Below, piece after piece: positions 16,828 to 24,840 of a stretch of DNA of 64,000 nucleotides. Position 1 is the first letter of the stretch. Each line of letters begins with the position of its first letter. The notes beneath the pieces were generated by a model. The model worked only from the letters and a program-made list of their open reading frames with translations, made no database searches and was not told the DNA's origin. The position numbers and the translations under genes were made by a program. Source of the stretch: Clostridiales bacterium (lineage in GTDB: Bacteria > Bacillota > Clostridia > Christensenellales > Aristaeellaceae); assembly GCA_015056055.1 (NCBI GenBank), contig SVHC01000011.1:1-64000 (forward strand), given 5' to 3'.

Positions 16828-18198
16828 ATGGACCTTCGCAAACTGGATGTACTGGTAGAACAGAGTCGTGATGAGATGATTGAAACGCTGAAGGGGTGGC
16901 TTTCCATTCCTTCGGTAAGTATTGATGATAATGTTCCGGGCGCACCCTTTGGACCGGAATGCCGCCGTGCGCTGGATCGTGCTCTGGAAGATGCAAAGAA
17001 GCTGGGCTTTGAAGTGCGTGATGTGGATGGATATGCCGGAGATATCAGCATGGGCAGCGGCGAAAAGACTATGGGCATGCTGTGCCATTTGGACGTAGTG
17101 CCTGCAGGTGACGGCTGGACGAAAGATCCTTTCGGTGGTGAAATCGCAGACGGCCGCATCTATGGCCGCGGAGCAATGGACGATAAGGGACCGGCAGTGG
17201 CAGCCATGTATGCCATGAAGGCTGTGCGCGATTCCGGAATTAAACTCAACAACGGCGTCAGGCTGATTCTGGGCTGCGATGAAGAAACTGGCATGAATGA
17301 CATGCGCTATTATGCCTCCAAGTATCAGATGCCGGACTATGGATTTTCTCCCGATGCGGAATATCCTGTGATCAATATCGAGAAAGGCGGTCTGGGTGCG
17401 CTCCTTACAAAGGAGATGCTGCCTGATGTGGGCGAAGTTCCGCTGTATGAATTGTATGCAGGCATTCGTTCCAATGTAGTGCCCGGCGTTGCGTGGGCAA
17501 TTATTGGTGCTGCTCCCGAAATTGCAAACGGCCTCAATGTGACTGTGGAGGATCTGGGTGACGGTAAAATTAAGCTCATTGCAGAGGGCGTTTCGGCGCA
17601 TGCTTCCACGCCTGAACTTGGAAAGAATGCAGCCGGAGTTCTCTTTGGAGAACTTGCAAAAATCGGTGCGGGCGGCGAAGTGATTCGCTTCCTGGCGGAA
17701 AAGATTGGTCTTGAAGGTCATGGCGAAAGCCTCGGTATCGCCATTGAGGATGAACTTTCCGGAAAGCTGACCTGCAATCTTGGTTTGCTTCGCTATGATG
17801 GACGCATTTTCTCTGCACATCTCGACATTCGTTATCCCATTGCGGCAAACGAAGAAAAAATCCTTGGCCAGCTGGCGATGACGCTTTCTCCTGCGCAGAT
17901 CGGTGTTACGCGCGTATCCGGACGTACACCTCACCATGTTCCCAAGGAGCACCGCGTTGTTCAGCAGTTGATTGAGGCTTACAGCGAAGTTACCGGCGAG
18001 CAGGGCTATGCATTTGCGATTGGCGGAGGTACGTATTCCCGTATGATGCCCAATACCGTTGCATTCGGCATCAATTTCCCCGGTGACGTTGATACCTGCC
18101 ACATGCCGGACGAATATGTGGACATTGAAAAATTCGTAAAAGCGACCAAAATCATGGCGCATGCAATTGCCAGACTTGCAGGAGAAGAAAATGAATAA
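16828..18198 (+). CDS. pepV: M20 family dipeptidase (PepV-like)
   Basis: The 456-residue zinc dipeptidase cleaves dipeptides in the cytoplasm. Metal-binding motifs are visible: CHLDVVPAGDGW with its DPFGGEI continuation, GRGAMDDKG, and GCDEETGMND; a late His sits in TCHMPDEYVD. Length and motifs match PepV. TAGGAGG precedes the ATG, 12 bases after uvrC. Its last 8 bases overlap the cmk gene. Confidence 0.9.
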   Translation: MDLRKLDVLVEQSRDEMIETLKGWLSIPSVSIDDNVPGAPFGPECRRALDRALEDAKKLGFEVRDVDGYAGDISMGSGEKTMGMLCHLDVVPAGDGWTKDPFGGEIADGRIYGRGAMDDKGPAVAAMYAMKAVRDSGIKLNNGVRLILGCDEETGMNDMRYYASKYQMPDYGFSPDAEYPVINIEKGGLGALLTKEMLPDVGEVPLYELYAGIRSNVVPGVAWAIIGAAPEIANGLNVTVEDLGDGKIKLIAEGVSAHASTPELGKNAAGVLFGELAKIGAGGEVIRFLAEKIGLEGHGESLGIAIEDELSGKLTCNLGLLRYDGRIFSAHLDIRYPIAANEEKILGQLAMTLSPAQIGVTRVSGRTPHHVPKEHRVVQQLIEAYSEVTGEQGYAFAIGGGTYSRMMPNTVAFGINFPGDVDTCHMPDEYVDIEKFVKATKIMAHAIARLAGEENE

Positions 18199-18892
18199 AA
18201 TTTTTTCTGTGGCTATTGACGGTCCTTCGGGCGCAGGCAAATCTTCTGTGGCAAAGAAGTGTGCTGCACGGTTGAATGCAATTTATCTGGATACCGGTGC
18301 GATGTATCGTGCAGTGGGTCTATATATGAAGCGTCAAGGCATTGACCTTGCTGACGAAAATGCGGTAATCGCAAAGCTTCCTGAGGTCAATATTGCCATT
18401 CGCTATGAAAACGGAAGCCAAGTAATCTACCTGAATTCCGAAAATGTAAGCAATCTGATTCGAACGGATGAAATCAGCAGCTGGGCCAGTCGCGTATCAA
18501 GCATTCCTGCAGTGCGCGTGGCAATGGTAAGCCAGCAGCAGGAGATGGCGAAGAATCAGAGCGTAATTATGGATGGGCGCGATATCGGGACAAAGGTTCT
18601 GCCGAACGCCACACTTAAAATCTTCCTGATTGCAGATGCTGCTGAAAGAGCAAATCGGCGTTATAAAGAATATCTCGAAAAGGCGGAGAAAACGGGAGAA
18701 ACGCTTCCGAGCTATGAAGCAATTTATGAAGCAATTATCGCCAGAGACCTTGCAGATTCCACGAGGGCTGCATCTCCGCTCATGAAGGCGGATGATGCCA
18801 TTGAAATCGATTCTACAAATATGACACTTGAAGAGGTTTCAGAGGAAGTTATCAAACTGGCAGTTAAGGCGATAGGAGAAAAGCAGGAATGA
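18191..18892 (+). CDS. cmk: Cytidylate kinase
   Basis: The 233-residue kinase phosphorylates CMP and dCMP. It has the P-loop DGPSGAGKSS at residues 8-17, LDTGAMYRA, and MDGRDIGTKVLP of the CMP-binding region. The start MNKIFSVAI has AGGAGAAG upstream, inside the end of the dipeptidase gene. In many clostridia cmk is followed by plsC and ispH-rpsA; here the same order holds, but with a tRNA array inserted between plsC and ispH. It overlaps plsC by ATGA. Confidence 0.95.
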   Translation: MNKIFSVAIDGPSGAGKSSVAKKCAARLNAIYLDTGAMYRAVGLYMKRQGIDLADENAVIAKLPEVNIAIRYENGSQVIYLNSENVSNLIRTDEISSWASRVSSIPAVRVAMVSQQQEMAKNQSVIMDGRDIGTKVLPNATLKIFLIADAAERANRRYKEYLEKAEKTGETLPSYEAIYEAIIARDLADSTRAASPLMKADDAIEIDSTNMTLEEVSEEVIKLAVKAIGEKQE

Positions 18893-19464
18893 CAAGGTTT
18901 TATAGATTGGTCAGGGCTATAGTTGTTCGTTTTATATTTACACTTCTGTATCCCTTGAAAATTGTGGGAAAGGAAAATATTCCGCTGGAAGGTGCGGTTA
19001 TCCTGTGCGCGAATCATATTTCCATGCTGGATCCGCTGGCATTGATTCTGGCCTGCCCGCGGCAGATTCGCTTCATGGCAAAGGAAGAGCTTTTTGCAAA
19101 TAAACTGGTGGGATGGGTTCTGAAGAATATGGGGGCTTTTTCCATTAAAAGGGGAGAAAGCGATCTTGCCAGTGTCCGTCTTGCACTTCAGATTTTGAAA
19201 GAAGACAATGTTTTCGGTATTTTTCCGGAAGGGCATCGCGAAAAAGGAACTGAAGCAAAAGCAATTCATTCTGGCACATCTATGATTGCACTGCGCTCCG
19301 GAGCAGTAACCGTACCGGTATATATTTCCGGAAAGTGGCGTCTTTTCCGCAGAACGACGGTTTACATTCGTAAGCCTGTTGCTTTGGATGAGTATAAGCC
19401 TGCAAATGTCAGGAATATGGAACTGGCAAATGTGAAGATTGCTGATGCGATTTGGCAGGATTAA
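18889..19464 (+). CDS. plsC: 1-acyl-sn-glycerol-3-phosphate acyltransferase
   Basis: The 191-residue membrane-associated enzyme adds the second acyl chain to lysophosphatidic acid in phospholipid synthesis. It has the catalytic NHISMLD box near residue 43 and the FPEGHR substrate box near residue 107, and an N-terminal hydrophobic stretch. The length is at the short end of the family. It begins in the cmk stop codon (ATGA overlap). Confidence 0.92.
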   Translation: MTRFYRLVRAIVVRFIFTLLYPLKIVGKENIPLEGAVILCANHISMLDPLALILACPRQIRFMAKEELFANKLVGWVLKNMGAFSIKRGESDLASVRLALQILKEDNVFGIFPEGHREKGTEAKAIHSGTSMIALRSGAVTVPVYISGKWRLFRRTTVYIRKPVALDEYKPANVRNMELANVKIADAIWQD

Positions 19465-19575
19465 ATGTAATATTTAAATTAAGTTGAATATGAAGCAGGA
19501 AATTACCAGCAAAGCGCGAATATTTATTGGAGCAATAGAGTAGGGCATTCCTGCGCCTTGCGAATGTAAGGTTGC

Positions 19576-19651
19576 GACCCCTTGGTCAAGAGGCCTAAGA
19601 CACCGCCCTTTCACGGCGGTAACAGGGGTTCGAATCCCCTAGGGGTCGCCA
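19576..19651 (+). tRNA. tRNA-Glu (UUC), copy 1 of 6
   Basis: A 76-base tRNA with encoded CCA. Anticodon loop CTTTCAC gives UUC; the T arm is GGGGTTCGAATCCCC; the discriminator is G. The acceptor stem is GACCCCT/AGGGGTC, which differs from the other five copies at the fourth pair on both sides (C-G here, T-A in the rest), so pairing is kept. No clear promoter is seen between plsC and this gene. Confidence 0.97.
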
Positions 19652-19689
19652 ATTCCTTATGATTTCTGATACTATCTCGTAAACATCAT

Positions 19690-19765
19690 GACTCCTTGGT
19701 CAAGAGGCCTAAGACACCGCCCTTTCACGGCGGTAACAGGGGTTCGAATCCCCTAGGAGTCGCCA
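19690..19765 (+). tRNA. tRNA-Glu (UUC), copy 2 of 6
   Basis: A 76-base gene with encoded CCA, UUC anticodon and acceptor stem GACTCCT/AGGAGTC. It is identical to copies 3-6. Confidence 0.97.
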
Positions 19766-19801
19766 CATTCCTTTTGCTTACGAATCTCTCGTAAGCATTA
19801 T

Positions 19802-19877
19802 GACTCCTTGGTCAAGAGGCCTAAGACACCGCCCTTTCACGGCGGTAACAGGGGTTCGAATCCCCTAGGAGTCGCCA
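19802..19877 (+). tRNA. tRNA-Glu (UUC), copy 3 of 6
   Basis: It is identical to copies 2, 4, 5 and 6, with anticodon UUC and encoded CCA. It lies 36 bases after copy 2, separated by a hairpin spacer. Confidence 0.97.
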
Positions 19878-19911
19878 CATTCCTTTTGCTTACGAATCTC
19901 GTAAGCATTAT

Positions 19912-19987
19912 GACTCCTTGGTCAAGAGGCCTAAGACACCGCCCTTTCACGGCGGTAACAGGGGTTCGAATCCCCTAGGAGTCGCCA
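19912..19987 (+). tRNA. tRNA-Glu (UUC), copy 4 of 6
   Basis: It is identical to copies 2, 3, 5 and 6, with anticodon UUC and encoded CCA. It lies 34 bases after copy 3. Confidence 0.97.
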
Positions 19988-20020
19988 CTTTCTTTTGCTT
20001 ACGGACCTCGTAAGCACCAT

Positions 20021-20096
20021 GACTCCTTGGTCAAGAGGCCTAAGACACCGCCCTTTCACGGCGGTAACAGGGGTTCGAATCCCCTAGGAGTCGCCA
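20021..20096 (+). tRNA. tRNA-Glu (UUC), copy 5 of 6
   Basis: It is identical to copies 2-4 and 6, with anticodon UUC and encoded CCA. Its upstream spacer is identical to that of copy 6, pointing to a very recent duplication. Confidence 0.97.
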
Positions 20097-20129
20097 CTTT
20101 CTTTTGCTTACGGACCTCGTAAGCACCAT

Positions 20130-20205
20130 GACTCCTTGGTCAAGAGGCCTAAGACACCGCCCTTTCACGGCGGTAACAGGGGTTCGAATCCCCTAGGAGT
20201 CGCCA
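20130..20205 (+). tRNA. tRNA-Glu (UUC), copy 6 of 6
   Basis: The last copy, identical to copies 2-5, with anticodon UUC and encoded CCA. It is followed by a short T run and, 45 bases later, by the ispH-rpsA coding sequence. Confidence 0.97.
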
Positions 20206-20236
20206 CTTTTTTCTTAATTCCGGATACCTTATGACT

Positions 20237-20253
20237 GGGAGGACGCGGTTACG
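20237..20253 (+). promoter_or_regulatory. Ribosome site and non-standard ACG start of ispH-rpsA
   Basis: GGGAGG at 20238-20243 is followed after 7 bases by ACG (20251-20253). ACG begins a frame reading KIRIAEHCGFCYGVRRAV, the expected IspH N-terminus. The frame is closed by TAA at 20215, and no ATG, GTG or TTG occurs in frame before GTG at 20293, which lies past the CGFC motif. Confidence 0.65.
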
Positions 20254-22251
20254 AAAATCCGAATTGCTGAGCATTGTGGTTTTTGTTATGGCGTGCGCCG
20301 TGCAGTAGAACTGGCTGAAAAAAGCGCTCCTGCATATACGCTTGGCCCGATTATTCACAACCCGCATTCTGTGCGTGCGTTGGAGAAAATTGGTGTTTAT
20401 TCTGCTGAAGAAGCGGATATTCCCGATAATTGCCGCGTTGTAATGCGATCACACGGAGTCGGGAAGGCAGTGTTTGACCGGCTGGAAGCACGGAACATTC
20501 AGATTGTGGATGCAACGTGTCCGCATGTAAAGCGCATTCATGAAATGGTTTATGAAGCGGCGCAAAAGAATATTCCTTCCATCATTGTAGGTGCAGTAGA
20601 ACATCCAGAGGTACAGGGAATTCTGGGATGGTCGATTGGGAAAGGCATTACAATTGCAACCGAAAGCGAAGCAGATGCCTTACCGGAAATGGAGTGCGCG
20701 ATTGTTGTTGCGCAGACCACATTTCCCCCTGAAAGGTATCATGAACTGTGCGAGCGTATTAAATTGCGTGTCGCCAAACTGGACATTCGCAGTACAATCT
20801 GCCCGGCTACTCGCCAACGCCAGAAAGCAGCGATAGATCTGGCAGGGGAATCGGATGTTATGATCGTTGTTGGCGGAAAAAACAGTGCCAACACACAAAA
20901 GCTTGCATTACTTGCAGGCGAGGTATGTAAGCGTACATACCACATCGAAGATCCGGAGGAAGTGAATGCACTTTCTATTAAATCCGGACTTCGCATCGGG
21001 ATTACAGCCGGTGCTTCCACACCGGATTGTATATTTAAGGAGGTTGTTGCACGAATGATTGACATCGAGAACAAGGATCAGGTTACCCAGCAGGAAGCTA
21101 CGCAGGAGACCGTTGTAACTGAATCGGATTTTATGGCCGATGTAGAAAAGACGTTGGTACAGATTCGTCCCGGTCAGACGATCACCGGCACTGTTGTGCA
21201 GATCACGGAAGACGAAGTATGCGTCAATATTGGTTACAAAGCAGACGGTTTGATGAAGAAGTCGGAGCTTTCCTCTACCGATGTCAAGGAAGGGGACATG
21301 ATCGAAGTTGAAGTCGTTAAAGTAAACGACGGCGAAGGCAATGTTCTTCTTTCTCAGCGCAACATCGTTAACCGTAAGCTTTGGGACGAGATCGTTGCGA
21401 AGTTTGAAGCTGGCGAGTTCGTTGAAGGCGTTGGTAAGGAAGCCGTCAAGGGCGGTCTGCTTGCTGATGTTAACGGTGTACGCGCGTTCATTCCTGCTTC
21501 TCATCTGGCTCTGCGCTACGTTGAAAAGCTGGACGCTTTTGTCGGCCAGAAGATGAGCCTGAAGATTATCGAAGTTGATGAGAAGAAAAAGCGCGTTGTT
21601 GGCTCCCGCAAGGAAGCTCTCCGTGTAGAAGAAACCGAGCGCAAAAAGGCTCTGTGGTCTTCTGTCGAAGTTGGCGCTGTTGTTAAGGGTACCGTTCGCC
21701 GTCTGGCAGACTTCGGTGCTTTCGTAGACATCGGCGGCGTTGATGGTCTTGTTCATGTTACCGACATGAGCTGGGGCCGCGTACGTCATCCCTCGGATGT
21801 TGTTGCCGTTGGTCAGGAAGTTGAAGTTAAGGTACTCAAGGTTGATCCTGAGAAGGAACGCGTTGGTCTTTCTCTGAAGGAAACCTCTCCGCGTCCCTGG
21901 ACCGTAGCAGAAGAAAAGTATCCCGCTGGCGCTGTTGTAGAAGGCCGCGTGGTTCGCATTGCTGCTTTCGGTGCGTTTGTTGAGCTGGAGCCCGGCCTCG
22001 ATGGTCTGGTACACATTTCCCAGTGCTCTCTCAACCGCATTGCCAAGGTCGAAGATGCTATCAATGTAGGCGACGTTGTTCGCGTTAAGGTTCTCAGCGT
22101 TGATACCGAATCCAAGCGCATTGGTCTGTCCATCCGCGCTGTCCTCGAGGACGAGGCAATGGATATGGACTCCATGAACGATGAGTTCGCGGATGAGTAC
22201 GCTATCCCGGAAGAAGAGCTTTCGCTGGACGTAGAGTCTGAAGAAGCGTAA
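20251..22251 (+). CDS. ispH: HMB-PP reductase fused to ribosomal protein S1 (IspH-RpsA)
   Basis: The bifunctional 666-residue protein joins 4-hydroxy-3-methylbut-2-enyl diphosphate reductase (about residues 1-275), the last step of the MEP isoprenoid pathway, to four S1 RNA-binding repeats (about 300-640). The three [4Fe-4S] cysteines sit in EHCGFCYG (Cys12), DATCPH and TICPATRQRQ. S1 repeats are seen as GQTITGTVVQI, GGLLADVNGVRAFIPASH, GTVRRLADFGAFVDIGG and GRVVRIAAFGAFVELEPG. The fusion is usual in Clostridia. The start is odd: only an ACG codon is available at the conserved N-terminus. The GTG at 20293 would remove Cys12 and inactivate the reductase. Confidence 0.9.
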   Translation, partial: TKIRIAEHCGFCYGVRRAVELAEKSAPAYTLGPIIHNPHSVRALEKIGVYSAEEADIPDNCRVVMRSHGVGKAVFDRLEARNIQIVDATCPHVKRIHEMVYEAAQKNIPSIIVGAVEHPEVQGILGWSIGKGITIATESEADALPEMECAIVVAQTTFPPERYHELCERIKLRVAKLDIRSTICPATRQRQKAAIDLAGESDVMIVVGGKNSANTQKLALLAGEVCKRTYHIEDPEEVNALSIKSGLRIGITAGASTPDCIFKEVVARMIDIENKDQVTQQEATQETVVTESDFMADVEKTLVQIRPGQTITGTVVQITEDEVCVNIGYKADGLMKKSELSSTDVKEGDMIEVEVVKVNDGEGNVLLSQRNIVNRKLWDEIVAKFEAGEFVEGVGKEAVKGGLLADVNGVRAFIPASHLALRYVEKLDAFVGQKMSLKIIEVDEKKKRVVGSRKEALRVEETERKKALWSSVEVGAVVKGTVRRLADFGAFVDIGGVDGLVHVTDMSWGRVRHPSDVVAVGQEVEVKVLKVDPEKERVGLSLKETSPRPWTVAEEKYPAGAVVEGRVVRIAAFGAFVELEPGLDGLVHISQCSLNRIAKVEDAINVGDVVRVKVLSVDTESKRIGLSIRAVLEDEAMDMDSMNDEFADEYAIPEEELSLDVESEEA

Positions 22252-22280
22252 GTTTCATTCCATACGCAATTTTCAAAGCG

Positions 22281-22312
22281 GGCGGGGGAACTTACCCCCG
22301 CCTATGTTATTA
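22281..22312 (+). terminator. Terminator-like hairpin after ispH-rpsA
   Basis: GGCGGGGG (22281-22288) pairs with CCCCCGCC (22295-22302) around a 6-base loop, followed by the weak T-rich stretch TATGTTATTATT. It separates ispH-rpsA from leuS. Confidence 0.65.
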
Positions 22313-22334
22313 TTAAATAAAGGGGTCTTTGATA

Positions 22335-24755
22335 ATGAAGACGATTCCCGCATATAACCCGGCATCGGTCGAGGCAAAATGGCAGAAGCATTGGGAGGAA
22401 TCCGGTGTACTTAATGCCAAGAATGACTATTCAATGCCGAAGTTCTTTCCCTTGATTGAGTTCCCGTATCCTTCCGGAAACGGTTTGCATGTTGGCCATC
22501 CGCGCTCCAACACGGCAATGGATATTATTGCCCGTAAGCGCCGCATGGAAGGCTATAACGTACTGTTTCCCATCGGCTATGATGCGTTCGGCCTTCCGAC
22601 GGAGAACTATGCTATTAAGCATCAGATTCATCCCAGCCTCGTTACCGAGCAGAATGTAAACCATTTCCGTGAGCAGCTCAAGCGTCTGGGATTCTCTTTC
22701 GATTACACCCGCGAAATCAACACCACTGATCCCAAGTATTATAAGTGGACGCAGTGGATTTTCCTGAAGCTGTTTGAAGCCGGTCTTGCGTACAAGTCCG
22801 AAATGCCGATCAACTGGTGCCCGCACTGCAAAGTAGTAAAGGCAAACGAAGAAGTTGCCGGCGGCGAATGTGACATTTGCCATGGTGAAGTTGTTCGCCG
22901 TGTTAAGAGCCAGTGGATGCTGCGTATCACCGACTATGCACAGAAGCTGCTTGACGGTCTCGAGAATGTTGACTTCATTGAAAAGGTAAAGACCCAGCAG
23001 CGCAACTGGATTGGCCGCAGTGAAGGTGCAGAACTTGATTTCGAACTGACCTGTGGTGCAAAGCTGCGCATTTATACTACGCGCCCCGATACGCTCTTTG
23101 GTGCAACGTACATGGTTGTTTCTCCGGAGCATCCCGTTCTGGAAACCTACCGCGACCAGATCGCAAACTATGCCGATGTTGAGGAATATCGTGCTCAGGC
23201 TGCCCGCAAGAGCGACTTTGAGCGTACCGAGCTCAACAAGGAAAAGAGCGGCGTTTGCCTTGACGGCATTGCTGCCATCAACCCTGTAAACGGCAAGCAG
23301 ATTCCGATTTGGGTATCTGACTATGTACTGATGGGCTATGGCACCGGCGCGATCATGGCAGTTCCGGGACATGATACCCGTGACTGGGAATTCGCAAAGA
23401 AGTTTGATCTGCCGATTATCGAAGTTGTTGCAGGCGGAAACGTTCAGGAAGAAGCCTATACCGACATTCAGGACGGCGTTATGGTCAATTCCGGCATGCT
23501 GGACGGTCTGCGTGTAGCTGAAGCAAAGGAAAAGATCACTGCCTGGATCGAAGAAAAGGGCATTGGCGAGCGCAAGGTAAACTTCAAGCTGCGTGACTGG
23601 GTATTCTCTCGTCAGCGCTACTGGGGTGAACCGATTCCGCTGGTACACTGCGACGAGTGTGGTTGGGTACCGGTTCCGTTCGAGCAGCTGCCTGTAACGC
23701 TGCCTGAGGTGGAAAGCTATCTGCCTACGGATACCGGTGAATCGCCGCTGTCTGCCATTACGGATTGGGTGAACACCACCTGCCCGAAGTGCGGACGTCC
23801 CGCACATCGCGAAACGGATACCATGCCGCAGTGGGCCGGCTCCAGCTGGTATTTCCTGCGTTACATTGATCCGGAAAACGATGACGAATTTGCAGCACAG
23901 GAAGCTCTCAAGTACTGGCTGCCTGTCGACTGGTATAACGGCGGCATGGAGCATACCACGCTGCATCTGCTGTACTCCCGCTTCTGGCATAAGTTCCTGT
24001 ATGATATCGGCGCAGTACCCACTGCGGAACCCTATCAGAAGCGTACCAGCCATGGTATGATTCTCGGCGATGACGGCGAGAAGATGAGTAAATCCCGCGG
24101 CAATGTTGTAAACCCGGATGATATCGTTGACGAACTTGGTGCTGATGCATTCCGCGTATACGAAATGTTCATGGGCGCGTTCGATCAGGCGATTCCGTGG
24201 TCTACTGACGGTGCACGTGGTTGCCGCCGTTTCCTGGATCGCGTATGGCGTCTGCAGGAAATGATGAATGATTCCGATGAAATCTCGGATGACATGCGTT
24301 TTGATGTTCACACCACCATCAAGAAGGTTGGTGAGGACTATGAGCGCATGAAGTATAACACCGCTATTGCTCAGATGATGACGCTGGTCAATCAGCTCTA
24401 TCAGAAGGGCAGCGTAACCCGCAAGGAGATGGAGATCCTCATTCAGCTGCTCAATCCCGTTGCTCCGCACATCACTGAGGAGATCAATGAGATGATGGGC
24501 AATGAGGAAACACTCGTCCGCAAGAACTGGCCGGAATATGATCCTGCTGCTCTTGTGAAGGATACTGTTGAGATCGCAGTGCAGACCAATGGCAAGGTTC
24601 GTGGCCGCATTGATATCCCGGCAGCTCTTACGCGCGAAGATGCGGAAGCATATTTCCTCGGTCGCGATGACATCAAGGAAATGATTGGTGACAAGCCGGT
24701 TGTAAAGCTGGTATTTGTACCCGGTCGCTTGGTCAACATCGTTGTAAAAGGTTAA
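22335..24755 (+). CDS. leuS: Leucyl-tRNA synthetase
   Basis: The 806-residue class I synthetase charges tRNA-Leu. It has the HIGH-type motif HVGH (GNGLHVGHPRSN), KMSKSRGN, a zinc site with CPHC and CDIC, and an editing domain with GTGAIMAVPGHDTRDWEFAKK. The length fits bacterial LeuS. The start is the ATG with AAGGGG 9 bases upstream; a TTG two codons earlier is less well placed. No T-box leader fits in the 80 bases ahead of it. Confidence 0.97.
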   Translation: MKTIPAYNPASVEAKWQKHWEESGVLNAKNDYSMPKFFPLIEFPYPSGNGLHVGHPRSNTAMDIIARKRRMEGYNVLFPIGYDAFGLPTENYAIKHQIHPSLVTEQNVNHFREQLKRLGFSFDYTREINTTDPKYYKWTQWIFLKLFEAGLAYKSEMPINWCPHCKVVKANEEVAGGECDICHGEVVRRVKSQWMLRITDYAQKLLDGLENVDFIEKVKTQQRNWIGRSEGAELDFELTCGAKLRIYTTRPDTLFGATYMVVSPEHPVLETYRDQIANYADVEEYRAQAARKSDFERTELNKEKSGVCLDGIAAINPVNGKQIPIWVSDYVLMGYGTGAIMAVPGHDTRDWEFAKKFDLPIIEVVAGGNVQEEAYTDIQDGVMVNSGMLDGLRVAEAKEKITAWIEEKGIGERKVNFKLRDWVFSRQRYWGEPIPLVHCDECGWVPVPFEQLPVTLPEVESYLPTDTGESPLSAITDWVNTTCPKCGRPAHRETDTMPQWAGSSWYFLRYIDPENDDEFAAQEALKYWLPVDWYNGGMEHTTLHLLYSRFWHKFLYDIGAVPTAEPYQKRTSHGMILGDDGEKMSKSRGNVVNPDDIVDELGADAFRVYEMFMGAFDQAIPWSTDGARGCRRFLDRVWRLQEMMNDSDEISDDMRFDVHTTIKKVGEDYERMKYNTAIAQMMTLVNQLYQKGSVTRKEMEILIQLLNPVAPHITEEINEMMGNEETLVRKNWPEYDPAALVKDTVEIAVQTNGKVRGRIDIPAALTREDAEAYFLGRDDIKEMIGDKPVVKLVFVPGRLVNIVVKG

Positions 24756-24768
24756 TATTTGAATTGCA

Positions 24769-24797
24769 GCGCACGGATGATTGTTTTGTCCGTGCGC
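24769..24797. repeat. Hairpin between leuS and uppP
   Basis: A perfect 9-base inverted repeat, GCGCACGGA/TCCGTGCGC, with an 11-base loop. No T run follows on the plus strand, so it is a poor classical terminator. It may stabilise the leuS mRNA 3' end. Confidence 0.5.
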
Positions 24798-24840
24798 CGC
24801 ATAAATTCTAACGAAAATTTGCTTTTACGGGAGGTGCGTT

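Larger units (their letters stand above)
19766..20129 (+). repeat. Tandem repeat units with hairpin spacers in the tRNA-Glu array
   Basis: Four of the five spacers (19766-19801, 19878-19911, 19988-20020, 20097-20129) share CTTTTGCTTACG and contain an inverted repeat: GCTTACGA/TCGTAAGC in the first two and GCTTACG/CGTAAGC in the last two. The stems persist while the loops change (ATCTC, ATC, GACCT). The last two units are identical over 109 bases. The first spacer (19652-19689) is unlike the others. The hairpins could be tRNA processing signals or simply duplicated sequence. Confidence 0.85.

Noticed and set aside
19576-20205. CRISPR-like regular repeats
   Set aside because: The 76-base repeats fold as tRNA-Glu with an encoded CCA, and the spacers are themselves similar hairpins, not unique sequences.
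20231-20308. Short 25-codon frame from ATG 20231 overlapping the ispH start
   Set aside because: It has no ribosome site of its own and is in a different frame; the GGGAGG inside it is better explained as the ispH ribosome site.
22252-22334. T-box leader upstream of leuS
   Set aside because: Only 80 bases are available, occupied by a terminator hairpin; no T-box sequence (TGGNACCGCG-like) is present.
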